A stretch of 21,319 nucleotides of DNA, from positions 1-21,319 of IMG/VR virus record IMGVR_UViG_3300050821_006147; one strand, written 5' to 3'. The translations under genes were made by a program, and so were the position numbers. Positions 11,371-17,314 of the stretch are shown here, piece after piece; positions within the stretch are counted from its first letter, which is position 1, and the number at the start of each line of letters is the position of its first letter. The notes under the pieces were generated by a model, which was given only the letters and a program-made list of their open reading frames with translations, was not told where the DNA came from and made no database searches. This DNA is from a virus.

Positions 11371-12125
11371 TATTTGGGCCTCTTCGATTCGAGAGCCGAC
11401 TTCGCCGTGGCGTAGCTGGCCACCAGGATCTTGTCCAGAGAATCGACCTTGAGGAATGTCAGGAACTTCGCTTTGTCCGCGCCGACAGCCGTGATGAGCG
11501 TTTCGAGTTCCTTCAACTGACCGGGGCCGATGGTTTCCGGTTTGTCGTCGTCTCCATCGGTGCGGTCGTCGGCATCCGGTAGATCGGCTGAGGTAAGCCC
11601 AGTCGCGGCGATTAGCGTGTACCGCTGCAGGAGCGTACATGTCGACGCGACCGCTTGAATCGCGCTCTTGCTACCGGAGTCATCCGGCGGTGCGGTCATT
11701 GCGACGGAGTCGGAGTGCCCTAGCGCATGCGTGATAACGCACGTCACGGTGATGAGTCCCTTGTCCTGCACGATGTTCCAGCGGTGCGAGAGCCCGTGCT
11801 GACCGAGGGCACCAGCAATCTTCTCGACTACCTCGCTGTGGGTCGCGTGGTCGTATTCGGTGAGTCCCCCGCTTTTGTTGCGGAACGCGACATGCTTGTT
11901 TTTGAATATCTTCGGCGGGTCGGCTTTGAACGCCGCCATCGCCACCATGTACGCCTTGCGCGCCTCGGTCGCTTCCCATCGCTCCTTGACCTCGAGCAGC
12001 TGCATCAGTCGCGCCGGGTCGAAGTTCGGATCGGTGGCGGCACGATCAATGATCGCCATCAGCGCGCCGACGTCGGAGGCTGGCGGCTGGGGCCTGGGTT
12101 CTATCTTGGTCACTGCGTTACTCAT
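11370..12125 (-). CDS. erf: ERF-family single-strand DNA annealing protein (251 aa)
   Basis: Anneals complementary single strands during phage recombination, working with the exonuclease encoded next. The ERF core runs from FKADPPKIFKNKHVAF through GGLTEYDHATHSEVVEKIAG, a glycine-histidine segment (LGQHGLSHRW) and ITVTCVITHALGHSD to the conserved SAIQAVASTCTLLQRYTL. The C-terminal 60 residues are acidic then helical. ATG at 12125 follows GAGGGA; a GTG at 12155 that overlaps the upstream stop (GTGA) is a possible alternative start. Confidence 0.92.
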   Translation of the reverse strand: MSNAVTKIEPRPQPPASDVGALMAIIDRAATDPNFDPARLMQLLEVKERWEATEARKAYMVAMAAFKADPPKIFKNKHVAFRNKSGGLTEYDHATHSEVVEKIAGALGQHGLSHRWNIVQDKGLITVTCVITHALGHSDSVAMTAPPDDSGSKSAIQAVASTCTLLQRYTLIAATGLTSADLPDADDRTDGDDDKPETIGPGQLKELETLITAVGADKAKFLTFLKVDSLDKILVASYATAKSALESKRPK

Positions 12126-12151
12126 AATTCCCTCGTCGTTGTTGTCGATAA

Positions 12152-12325
12152 TCACTTGACGTCAGATCCCACGTTGAAACGCGGGGTAATGCGATACCTG
12201 TAAAGGTCTTTGTTCGAAATGAATTTCTCTGATCGCGAAGAGACGTAGGTGTATGCCCAGACGATCGCACCGAAGACGAGCGCGCAGAGAATCAAGGCGG
12301 CTTGCCAACCCATGTCACCGTTCAT
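12152..12325 (-). CDS. Small single-span membrane protein (57 aa)
   Basis: Begins MNGDMGWQAALILCALVFGA, with a single hydrophobic segment (about 8-25) followed by a basic, polar tail ending PRFNVGSDVK. An N-out or N-in orientation cannot be decided. The ATG at 12325 shares ATGA with the stop of the 12322-12492 gene, and its stop overlaps a GTG upstream of erf. The function is unknown. It is one of four tiny membrane proteins in this operon. Confidence 0.65.
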   Translation of the reverse strand: MNGDMGWQAALILCALVFGAIVWAYTYVSSRSEKFISNKDLYRYRITPRFNVGSDVK

Positions 12326-12492
12326 GGCAGCCCCGCCTTGGCGAGCGCGGCGGCGGCCGCTACGCGAAATCGCTGTCGGCTGTCGAGCGTTTGCAACTCA
12401 CTATCGGCGGCGTAATGGCGAAGCACGTCGGCCAACTCTTGCGCAGCATCTCGCAGCTTCGTTTCGGCTGCCGTGTGAAGCGTGACGTTCAC
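12322..12492 (-). CDS. Small alanine-rich helical protein (56 aa)
   Basis: Starts at the GTG at 12492, which shares GTGA with the upstream stop; a frame extending to 12540 is rejected. The product (VNVTLHTAAETKLRDAAQEL..., ending AAAALAKAGLP) is helical and charged, with no cysteine or membrane segment. No family is recognised. Overlaps at both ends support it. Confidence 0.6.
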   Translation of the reverse strand: MNVTLHTAAETKLRDAAQELADVLRHYAADSELQTLDSRQRFRVAAAAALAKAGLP

Positions 12493-12701
12493 TTGCCGCA
12501 CCTCAGAAGCAGCAGGATGAAGCCGACCAGGGCGACCCAAATGAGCGCTTCCTTGACGTAGGAGCCGATGAGAGGCCAGACCGATTCGTCGGGCGCGTGA
12601 TCGTCAGATTCCTCCAACTCCTGCAGAGAGCGCATGAAGGCAATCTCGTGCTCACAGCCTGCACAACGGCAGTCCTCACCGTGACTTTGCCAGGCGGTCA
12701 T
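12489..12701 (-). CDS. Small membrane protein with N-terminal Cys cluster (70 aa)
   Basis: The N-terminus has CRCAGCEHE (C11, C13, C16), an acidic linker (ELEESDDHAPDE) and one C-terminal membrane segment (ALIWVALVGFILLLL) ending RCGK. A tail-anchored cytoplasmic metal-binding domain is the likely topology. ATGA overlaps at both ends. No known family. Confidence 0.68.
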   Translation of the reverse strand: MTAWQSHGEDCRCAGCEHEIAFMRSLQELEESDDHAPDESVWPLIGSYVKEALIWVALVGFILLLLRCGK

Positions 12702-12991
12702 GATTGCACCTCGGGCGCTTTGAGATCCGCGAGCAACCGGCGCAACCCGTGTTCGCGCGCAGCCTTGGCCAGCGCGTGCTCGTTCAACGCGGCGTAGAGC
12801 AAATCGCGGGTGGACAGCGGCAGTTCTTCAATCTGCACATCGTCGGCCAGCAAAATCTGGTGCTCGGGGTCGGCGAAGATTTCAATGTGCTTGATATCCC
12901 ACTGCTGCTCATTGGGCACATAGTGAAAAATTAAATGAACGGGGAACAGATCGCTGCGGCTCGCCAGTTCGATTGAGCGAATGCGGGTCAT
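12698..12991 (-). CDS. Small hypothetical protein (97 aa)
   Basis: Begins MTRIRSIELASRSDLFPVHL and ends RRLLADLKAPEVQS. The first half is beta-like, the second (from LSTRDLLYAALNEH) helical. No cysteine, signal or membrane segment is present. The ATG at 12991 and the stop at 12698 take part in ATGA overlaps with both neighbours. Function unknown. Confidence 0.68.
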   Translation of the reverse strand: MTRIRSIELASRSDLFPVHLIFHYVPNEQQWDIKHIEIFADPEHQILLADDVQIEELPLSTRDLLYAALNEHALAKAAREHGLRRLLADLKAPEVQS

Positions 12992-13368
12992 GATTGCTCT
13001 CCGGCGCCGTGGGTGAAATCTGGATCGGCGTGCTTCATGCGCCAGTTAACCAGCGCGCATTTGAGGGTCGGGTGCCTGGCGTACATATCGCCGTTGCGGC
13101 CGTGGCGCTTCCAAATGCAGATTCCGACACGACCGGGGCCGCCCTGGCAGACCTCGACCCGCACGCATTTGTCATGAGCCAAAAACACAAGCCGCGTGAG
13201 GCCGTCGAAATCGAACGTGGCGAGGCTCCCAGCGTATGCGTTCACCTTCCAGCCGCGCCCGAATGGCTTTACGTCGCTCGGAATGTGATGCTCGCCGAAG
13301 TACAGTATCGAGAAGAACTCGACCGCTTCCTCTTTGGTCATCGGCGCTCGTTCGACCACGGCGTTCAT
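12988..13368 (-). CDS. Hypothetical protein (126 aa)
   Basis: The ATG at 13368 follows GGGAGAG and overlaps the stop of the 38-aa membrane-protein gene (ATGA). A longer frame to 13569 covers two other genes and is rejected. The protein begins MNAVVERAPMTKEEAVEFFS, has HHIPSDVKPFGRGWKVNAY and a middle beta-rich part ending in NWRMKHADPDF. No motif or family is recognised. Confidence 0.68.
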   Translation of the reverse strand: MNAVVERAPMTKEEAVEFFSILYFGEHHIPSDVKPFGRGWKVNAYAGSLATFDFDGLTRLVFLAHDKCVRVEVCQGGPGRVGICIWKRHGRNGDMYARHPTLKCALVNWRMKHADPDFTHGAGEQS

Positions 13369-13481
13369 ACAAAACTCTCCCAGGCAACGACGGCGATGAA
13401 ACCGGAGGCCATGAGCACCCCAACACCGCAGAGAATTACCATGCGGGTGAGGAACCGCTGCTCGACGCGAGAGCCGGTCAT
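13365..13481 (-). CDS. Tiny membrane protein (38 aa)
   Basis: Reads MTGSRVEQRFLTR followed by one hydrophobic segment (MVILCGVGVLMASGFIAVVA) and WESFV. A basic N-terminus before the membrane segment predicts an inside N-terminus. The gene is defined by ATGA overlaps at both ends. It is far too short for a holin with more than one span; role unknown. Confidence 0.6.
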   Translation of the reverse strand: MTGSRVEQRFLTRMVILCGVGVLMASGFIAVVAWESFV

Positions 13482-13720
13482 TTGGAGTGCACCAGGCGAA
13501 GGGCGGGCGGCATGCGAACCAGCGCATCGAACGCGGTTCGCACCTGGTGGCCTTTGGGCTCGTCGACAATCGCTGTCGCCGCTTTCACCACAGCCAAGCG
13601 GATGGCAGCCTTGTACGACTCGTCGTAGTGCTTCGATGCGCGACGGGCCTGGAGGAGGAAATCGACGTGCGCGATGGCGGCGTCGATATCGGCTTCTTGA
13701 GATGGTGAGCGCTGGCTCAT
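13478..13720 (-). CDS. Small helical hypothetical protein (80 aa)
   Basis: Begins MSQRSPSQEADIDAAIAHVD and ends PPALRLVHSK. It is helical and basic toward the C-terminus, without cysteine or membrane segment. The ATG at 13720 shares ATGA with the 13717-14028 gene and its stop shares ATGA with the tiny membrane gene. No family is recognised. Confidence 0.65.
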   Translation of the reverse strand: MSQRSPSQEADIDAAIAHVDFLLQARRASKHYDESYKAAIRLAVVKAATAIVDEPKGHQVRTAFDALVRMPPALRLVHSK

Positions 13721-14028
13721 GACTTTGCCCTCGTGATGGCGGCGCGAGTCTTGGCGATTTCACGCTGTACGATCTGGAGGCTTTCCCACGGTAGTGATGC
13801 GCGCTCAAGCTCGCACAGGGCGGTGAGATTGGCGCTCAGCGCATCCTGCATCGCTTGCGCCCGGTCAGCCCATTGGGTGAGCTGTGAATCACGGCCTCGC
13901 GTTTCCTCGGCGCCGTCGATGGCGTCGAGAATGTCGGAACTGAGGCTGTTGGCCTCGACGGTCGCGGGCGCATAGGCGCGGAGGATCTTCTGAAAGATGG
14001 GATGAAGGTGGTTGTTCACGGCGCTCAC
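13717..14028 (-). CDS. Helical phage hypothetical protein (103 aa)
   Basis: Begins MSAVNNHLHPIFQKILRAYA and ends EIAKTRAAITRAKS. Long helices such as RDSQLTQWADRAQAMQDALS suggest a helical bundle or coiled coil. The start GTG (14028) shares GTGA with the 29-aa gene and has no clear Shine-Dalgarno, so translation is probably coupled. No family is recognised. Confidence 0.65.
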   Translation of the reverse strand: MSAVNNHLHPIFQKILRAYAPATVEANSLSSDILDAIDGAEETRGRDSQLTQWADRAQAMQDALSANLTALCELERASLPWESLQIVQREIAKTRAAITRAKS

Positions 14029-14114
14029 CAGTACTTCGAGATGAAGTGGAAGATGACGTACACGAGGCTGAGTTGAACCAGCACCGCGATGAGTACGAGC
14101 AGGATGCTTTTCAC
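14025..14114 (-). CDS. Tiny membrane protein (29 aa)
   Basis: MKSILLVLIAVLVQLSLVYV followed by IFHFISKYW: almost wholly one membrane segment with a basic start and an aromatic end. The GTG at 14114 shares GTGA with the HTH gene stop, and its own stop shares GTGA with the next start. A non-coding filler would not be expected to fit so exactly between two overlaps. Confidence 0.5.
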   Translation of the reverse strand: MKSILLVLIAVLVQLSLVYVIFHFISKYW

Positions 14115-14344
14115 GTTTGATCGCTCCCGTAGGCTAGGAATTGCAGGCTCACGCCGAGAACGGCCGCGAGTTGGAGGAACGTTTTGAGCTTGATGCCCGC
14201 GCCGTTACCGGCTTCCCACTGGACGACGGCGCTTTTGGTAACGCTGCACGCAACGGCCAAGGCGCCCTGCGACATATCGAGCGCTAAGCGCTGGCGGCGG
14301 ATGCGCGCGCCCATCTGGGTGAAGAGGTCTTTGTCGGTGAACAT
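14111..14344 (-). CDS. Small Xre/Cro-type HTH regulator (77 aa)
   Basis: Residues 10-68 form an HTH_3 domain: GARIRRQRLALDMSQGALA, CSVTKSAVVQWEAG and FLQLAAVLGVSLQFL. It contains the pattern of a recognition helix after SQGALA, as in C1/Cro family regulators. It is the second gene of the leftward operon and may be a Cro-like or delayed-early regulator distinct from the repressor at 14935-15615. ATG at 14344. Confidence 0.88.
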   Translation of the reverse strand: MFTDKDLFTQMGARIRRQRLALDMSQGALAVACSVTKSAVVQWEAGNGAGIKLKTFLQLAAVLGVSLQFLAYGSDQT

Positions 14345-14350
14345 CGCGGC

Positions 14351-14590
14351 CTACCACTCGCCGTACGTGCACACCGGGCCGCAGCCGCCCGTCGTATGCT
14401 TGTGGCTGGCGAAGTGCGCCGAGATGTCGATGGAGCGGCCAGCCTCGGCCTGGGCGCGGCTGGTGAAGTTCCAGACCACCGGCTTGGCGCCAGCGATCAT
14501 TTCATCGCAGCGGGGGCAGCCTGCCGTCTTGCGACCGAAAACCGGACCACCGCATGTGTGCTTCGTCGTCGTCGATTTCGTCCAGGCCAT
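14351..14590 (-). CDS. Small zinc-binding conserved phage protein (79 aa)
   Basis: First gene of the leftward operon. The protein has CGGPVF near residue 13, CPRC (25-28) and a terminal CGPVC with histidines (AHFASHKH), enough for one or two metal sites. The pattern KHTCGGPVFGRKTAGCPRC looks like an uncharacterised phage zinc-ribbon protein. ATG at 14590, six bases after GGAGAG, about 20 bases from the predicted transcript start. Being first in the operon is the position of an antiterminator in lambda, but no N-like arginine-rich motif is seen. Confidence 0.75.
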   Translation of the reverse strand: MAWTKSTTTKHTCGGPVFGRKTAGCPRCDEMIAGAKPVVWNFTSRAQAEAGRSIDISAHFASHKHTTGGCGPVCTYGEW

Positions 14591-14616
14591 TTCGCTCTCC
14601 AGTTGCTGTGAGAGCT

Positions 14617-14645
14617 AAGTTACTCAAAAAGTAACCAGAGCGCAA
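14617..14645 (-). promoter_or_regulatory. Leftward early promoter (PL-like)
   Basis: Minus strand: -35 TTGCGC (14640-14645), 17-bp spacer and -10 TAACTT (14617-14622). The -10 is weak by consensus, but the arrangement is the same as the rightward promoter at 15673-15701, including an operator in the spacer. Predicted start near 14610, giving a 20-base leader containing GGAGAG. Confidence 0.6.
14619..14635. promoter_or_regulatory. Operator OL, 17-bp palindrome
   Basis: GTTACT, a 5-base centre, AGTAAC: a perfect inverted repeat overlapping the spacer and -10 of the leftward promoter. Its reverse complement differs from the OR site at 15683-15699 at one base of 17. Presumed binding site of the C1-type repressor and/or Cro. 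A degenerate second copy may lie at 14654-14670. Confidence 0.75.
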
Positions 14646-14934
14646 GGGGTATGATTACTTTTTTTACAAATAAGTATTTGACCCCACAGAAAGGCGGGAA
14701 TCCCGGCGGCGAAGTTGTTGCTTTTACAATAACGGCGCGATATGTACGGCAGCGCACATAACCGATTGAAAATCAGGGGAATCCCTACGCGATATCTACA
14801 ATTGTTAACTTGCTTTCTGGCTCGGCAGCGCGATTACGGTAACGATGTAGATATTTCAAATTCGTGACGCGGCGCACGATTTCGGAGCGCTGGCACGGCT
14901 ATCCGTGTGTGCCAGCGATCACGCTTTTGGTTGC
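14646..14934. other. Noncoding region between leftward promoter and repressor end
   Basis: No gene is supported here. Visible elements are two copies of the palindrome GGGAATCCC (14696-14704 and 14777-14785), an inverted pair ATATCTAC/GTAGATAT (14792-14799 and 14847-14854), TTACGGTAA near 14835, and a strong hairpin at 14888-14917 described separately. The stretch could hold a small RNA or further regulator sites; I found no convincing promoter. Confidence 0.5.
14888..14917 (-). terminator. Hairpin after repressor gene, possible terminator
   Basis: CGCTGGCAC and GTGCCAGCG form a perfect 9-bp, GC-rich stem 18 bases past the repressor stop (14935). On the minus strand no T tract follows, so it is not a canonical intrinsic terminator; on the plus strand CTTTT lies close by. 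It may separate repressor transcription from the leftward operon. Confidence 0.4.
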
Positions 14935-15615
14935 TTACCGCCTCGAGCTGGGCGGAACAATCGTCGTGACTTGCACGACGCGCCCAATGATTTGGGCATC
15001 CTCCGGTAGCGGGGCTATCGGATAGCGGGTATTGAGCGGCTTCAAAAAGCGCTGCTGCCCGTCGAATTCTAGAATCTTGAAAACGGCGTCCGCTGCCGTC
15101 GCCAGAAGCACCACTACCGCGTCGCCTGGCTGCGTCTCCGCGGTGGGATCGACCACAATGATGGCTCCATCGGGGTAGCCGGTACCGGTCGCCGTATCGA
15201 CCATGCTATCGCCCCTCACGCGTAAGCCGAATGCGCCAACCCCTACAGAATCCGAAGCAAAGATAACAACCGTATCCTCCATAGGATCATCGAGAATTGA
15301 TTCCATTCCGCCTCGCCTCCTAACCTGATCCCATCTGATGACCGGCACTCGACGAGTGCGGCCGACACCGGGATCGGTGTTGGTTGATGACGGCGAGGAG
15401 GAGTGATCGAGATCCATCCAACCCGCCGGCCGTTTCATGACGGCTTCGATACTACGCGCTGTTTTGTATCCCATGGGACGGGGGGCACGCGTGCCGGGGG
15501 TGTGAATCTGGGACAGGTAGTTCGGTTTTTTGCCGAGCGCGCGGGACAGGTCCGCCTTGCTGATCTCCTTGAGCAACGTCTCTAAATTCGCCAGGCGGAT
15601 AGTGCGGATGTCCAT
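14935..15615 (-). CDS. C1-type repressor, HTH plus S24/LexA-like domain (226 aa)
   Basis: Maintains lysogeny by binding operators at the two early promoters. Residues 1-65 hold an HTH domain (KADLSRALGKKPNYLSQI); 85-226 form an S24 peptidase-like domain with GDSM (catalytic S137) and K180 in DAVFKIL, plus the motif YPDGAIIVVDP. About 34-37 residues before S137 the expected Ala-Gly or Cys-Gly cleavage pair is replaced by a RRRGGM stretch, so the cleavage bond is unclear. The ATG at 15615 is used; a frame to 15933 would overlap the control region and cro. No strong Shine-Dalgarno precedes it. Confidence 0.92.
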   Translation of the reverse strand: MDIRTIRLANLETLLKEISKADLSRALGKKPNYLSQIHTPGTRAPRPMGYKTARSIEAVMKRPAGWMDLDHSSSPSSTNTDPGVGRTRRVPVIRWDQVRRRGGMESILDDPMEDTVVIFASDSVGVGAFGLRVRGDSMVDTATGTGYPDGAIIVVDPTAETQPGDAVVVLLATAADAVFKILEFDGQQRFLKPLNTRYPIAPLPEDAQIIGRVVQVTTIVPPSSRR

Positions 15616-15633
15616 ATGTCTATCTTCGCCGAC

Positions 15634-15650
15634 ATTACTTTTCTCGTAAA
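15634..15650. promoter_or_regulatory. Second operator near repressor start
   Basis: ATTACT, five bases, CGTAAA: a degenerate copy of the 17-bp operator, centred 27 bases before the repressor ATG. It would overlap a possible minus-strand repressor promoter (TTAAAC, 17 bases, AGTAAT), allowing autoregulation. Recognised by comparison with the sites at 14619-14635 and 15683-15699. Confidence 0.5.
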
Positions 15651-15672
15651 TTGGCTGTTTAAGTAATGCTGC

Positions 15673-15701
15673 TTGCGTCGTAGTTACTTTTTGAGTAAGC
15701 T
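15673..15701 (+). promoter_or_regulatory. Rightward early promoter (PR-like)
   Basis: -35 TTGCGT (15673-15678), 17-bp spacer, -10 TAAGCT (15696-15701). Predicted start near 15708, only about four bases before the Cro ATG at 15712. Its layout matches the leftward promoter base for base over most of the spacer. Confidence 0.6.
15683..15699. promoter_or_regulatory. Operator OR, 17-bp inverted repeat
   Basis: GTTACT, five bases, AGTAAG. It overlaps the spacer and -10 of the rightward promoter, and matches 16 of 17 bases of the reverse complement of the OL site at 14619-14635. Presumed repressor/Cro site. Confidence 0.75.
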
Positions 15702-15711
15702 GCTTCCCCTT

Positions 15712-15963
15712 ATGAAGCTCCACGAATATCTCAAGTCCCTCTCCGAGGCCGAATTTACCGCCCTCGCCGAGCGCGCAAAGATCGCGCCCAGTTACCTCAT
15801 TCAGTTGAGGTGTCATACCGAAAACCAGAAGCGGCTTGGCAAGCACCCTTCGGCAAAGCTCAGCGTGAAGCTCGCCAGTCTCACCGGCGGTGCCGTGACT
15901 CTCGCAGAGCTTCGCCCCGATCTCTGGGGCCATGGCGTTGCTCGCCTGATCGAGAGCGCATGA
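15712..15963 (+). CDS. Cro-like YdaS-type HTH protein (83 aa)
   Basis: Opposes the repressor and starts the rightward operon. Residues 14-60 show the helix pattern ALAERAKIAPSYLIQLR followed by HPSAKLSVKLASLTGGAVTL and LRPDLWG, typical of the YdaS/Cro family of phage antirepressor-like proteins (A.. PSYL.QLR....PSA.L...IE...G.VT...LRPD.W). The ATG at 15712 is chosen over an upstream start at 15673, which lies in the promoter. No Shine-Dalgarno is visible and the predicted transcript starts only a few bases before, so translation may be leaderless. Confidence 0.88.
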   Translation: MKLHEYLKSLSEAEFTALAERAKIAPSYLIQLRCHTENQKRLGKHPSAKLSVKLASLTGGAVTLAELRPDLWGHGVARLIESA

Positions 15964-16277
15964 AGCTGGCGACGCTCATCTATCAGGTTCGCGCCGCTCA
16001 CCAGCGCAGGAGCTACCTCGAATACATGAGGCCCTTCTACCCAGTCATGTATTCCCACATGGCGATCATGCAGCGCCGCGCTACATGCGCAGTTTTCCAG
16101 GCCATCAAGCAAGGGAAGCTTGCGCGGCCCTCGGCCTTCGCTTGCGCCGACTGCGGTAAACCGGCGACGCAATACGACCATCGTGATTACTCCCGGCCGC
16201 TGCACGTCGAACCGGTCTGCGGTTCCTGCAACAAGCTGCGCGGTCCAGGGGAAACCTGGGCATCGGGTCCGCAATGA
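15960..16277 (+). CDS. Phage zinc-finger/HNH-like small protein (105 aa)
   Basis: Begins MKLATLIYQVRAAHQRRSYL. The C-terminal half holds CADCGK, DHRDYSRPL and VCGSCNKLRGP, a CxxC...DHR...CxxCN..RGP arrangement found in small phage proteins with a degenerate HNH or zinc-ribbon fold. The DHR is reminiscent of the HNH His-Arg, but no complete nuclease motif is certain. Starts with ATGA overlap after cro. Likely nucleic-acid binding. Confidence 0.75.
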   Translation: MKLATLIYQVRAAHQRRSYLEYMRPFYPVMYSHMAIMQRRATCAVFQAIKQGKLARPSAFACADCGKPATQYDHRDYSRPLHVEPVCGSCNKLRGPGETWASGPQ

Positions 16278-16351
16278 GTATCTCTGCAATTCCATCGATT
16301 TCCCCTTCTTTTTTTCATTCTCGTTAAGCAAACCCCTTAGGGCTTTCCACT

Positions 16352-16804
16352 ATGCCGCCATTTAACAGAAAGCTTGACCAACAAAGCGAGTCAAATGTTT
16401 TAGCGCAAGTTGGGTTGAGACTCAGAGAGCGCGAACCGGTCAACGTGGATCTGGCTGCAGTCACGCGGCAATCCTCGCTAAATGCAGCACTTGTGTACTG
16501 CGTGGGCGCCTCAGGGTTGGACCGCAAACAGGTCTACACGGCGTTGGGTATCGATGCCGCCACCTGGTCGCGTATCGAATCCGCGCAAGCCCATTTCCCG
16601 CTCAACAAAATCGAAGGGCTGATGGATATCTGCGGCAACGAAGCGCCGCTCATGTGGCTCTTGAATGCCCGCGGCTACGACTGGGCCAGCGTGCGCGAGA
16701 AGCAGACCGAGATGGAAAGGCGGGTCGCGGACCTTCAGCAAGAGAACTCGGACCTGAAGCGACTGTTCCGGCTGCAATCGCAGTTAGGGACCGCGCAGGC
16801 GTGA
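16352..16804 (+). CDS. Phage regulator with HTH and C-terminal coiled coil (150 aa)
   Basis: Residues 40-85 hold an HTH-like segment (SGLDRKQVYTALGIDAATWS, then RIESAQAHFP), and 110-148 a coiled coil (EKQTEMERRVADLQQENSDL). The order HTH then coiled coil, and a position two genes after cro, correspond to the lambda CII place, and Xre-type CII-like regulators of this shape occur in proteobacterial phages. It may be an activator of lysogeny genes; no target site was recognised. ATG at 16352 after a weak AGGG; 74 bases with no gene precede it. Confidence 0.72.
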   Translation: MPPFNRKLDQQSESNVLAQVGLRLREREPVNVDLAAVTRQSSLNAALVYCVGASGLDRKQVYTALGIDAATWSRIESAQAHFPLNKIEGLMDICGNEAPLMWLLNARGYDWASVREKQTEMERRVADLQQENSDLKRLFRLQSQLGTAQA

Positions 16805-16986
16805 CCGCGATCATCATCCCGCGCGCCGACGCGCCCCGCGTCATGAAGCAACTCTACGACGCTCTGAAGTCTAGTGGCTCCTGTCGCTGCGTATGGGCGT
16901 GGAGCAAGACGGGCTACGGCCCGGTGACTGAATGCCCCATGTGCGCCGCGAAAGCCGCGTACGAAGCTTTGACGGAGGTTTTGTGA
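16801..16986 (+). CDS. Small cysteine-rich protein (61 aa)
   Basis: The GTG at 16801 shares GTGA with the upstream stop. The protein begins MTAIIIPRADAPRVMKQLYD and carries GSCRC and CPMCAAK, a possible single zinc site. A longer frame from 16654 is the antisense-like extension and is rejected. No family is recognised. Confidence 0.65.
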   Translation: MTAIIIPRADAPRVMKQLYDALKSSGSCRCVWAWSKTGYGPVTECPMCAAKAAYEALTEVL

Positions 16987-17198
16987 GCGCAGCTATCCCT
17001 TTAGACCGTGACGCCATTTTGGAAGCCCAGATTGACGCAGCGTACGAACTGATGGTTTCCGCAAAGACCGATGAGGGGTCGAAGGAAGCGTTCCACGTGA
17101 TGGCTCGGTTGATTGCGCAAAGGTCGCCGCAAAGGATCCAGAAGATGGAGCTCGAGCGACGGCTGATGCTCAAGCTGGCGAGAGAGGCGGCGCGTTGA
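16983..17198 (+). CDS. Small helical hypothetical protein (71 aa)
   Basis: GTG at 16983, overlapping the previous stop as GTGA. Sequence starts MSAAIPLDRDAILEAQIDAA and ends LMLKLAREAAR; all-helical with a basic end (RIQKMELERRLMLK). No motif. Its stop overlaps a TTG start of the next small gene. Confidence 0.65.
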   Translation: MSAAIPLDRDAILEAQIDAAYELMVSAKTDEGSKEAFHVMARLIAQRSPQRIQKMELERRLMLKLAREAAR

Positions 17199-17314
17199 AA
17201 CACTGGTCTACCTGTGCATGCATGGCGTGCGACACGCGTTATTCGTGGCTGGTCCGCAAGTTCGGACACCGCTTCCCGAATTGGTTGCTGAACATGCTCA
17301 CGAAGGCGCGTTGA
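17195..17314 (+). CDS. Tiny cysteine-rich protein (39 aa)
   Basis: A TTG start at 17195 shares TTGA with the previous stop; the stop makes TGATG with the initiator start. The product MKHWSTCACMACDTRYSWLV...KAR has C7, C9 and C12, then aromatic and basic residues. Overlap at both ends supports it, but a TTG start and short length leave doubt. Confidence 0.5.
   Translation: MKHWSTCACMACDTRYSWLVRKFGHRFPNWLLNMLTKAR

Noticed and set aside
12994-13722. 242-aa plus-strand open frame
   Set aside because: It is antisense to four coupled minus-strand genes, has no Shine-Dalgarno and no recognisable domain.
13365-13808. 147-aa minus-strand frame as one protein
   Set aside because: Only the last 38 codons are consistent with the ATGA overlap and hydrophobic composition; the rest is an arginine/proline-rich shadow of two other genes.
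14766-14794. Plus-strand promoter TTGAAA with GATATC-like -10
   Set aside because: Spacer of 18-19 bases and a poor -10; no gene or clear RNA follows.
14351-15963. tRNA or rRNA genes in the control region and elsewhere
   Set aside because: No cloverleaf or rRNA-like segment was found on either strand by reading.
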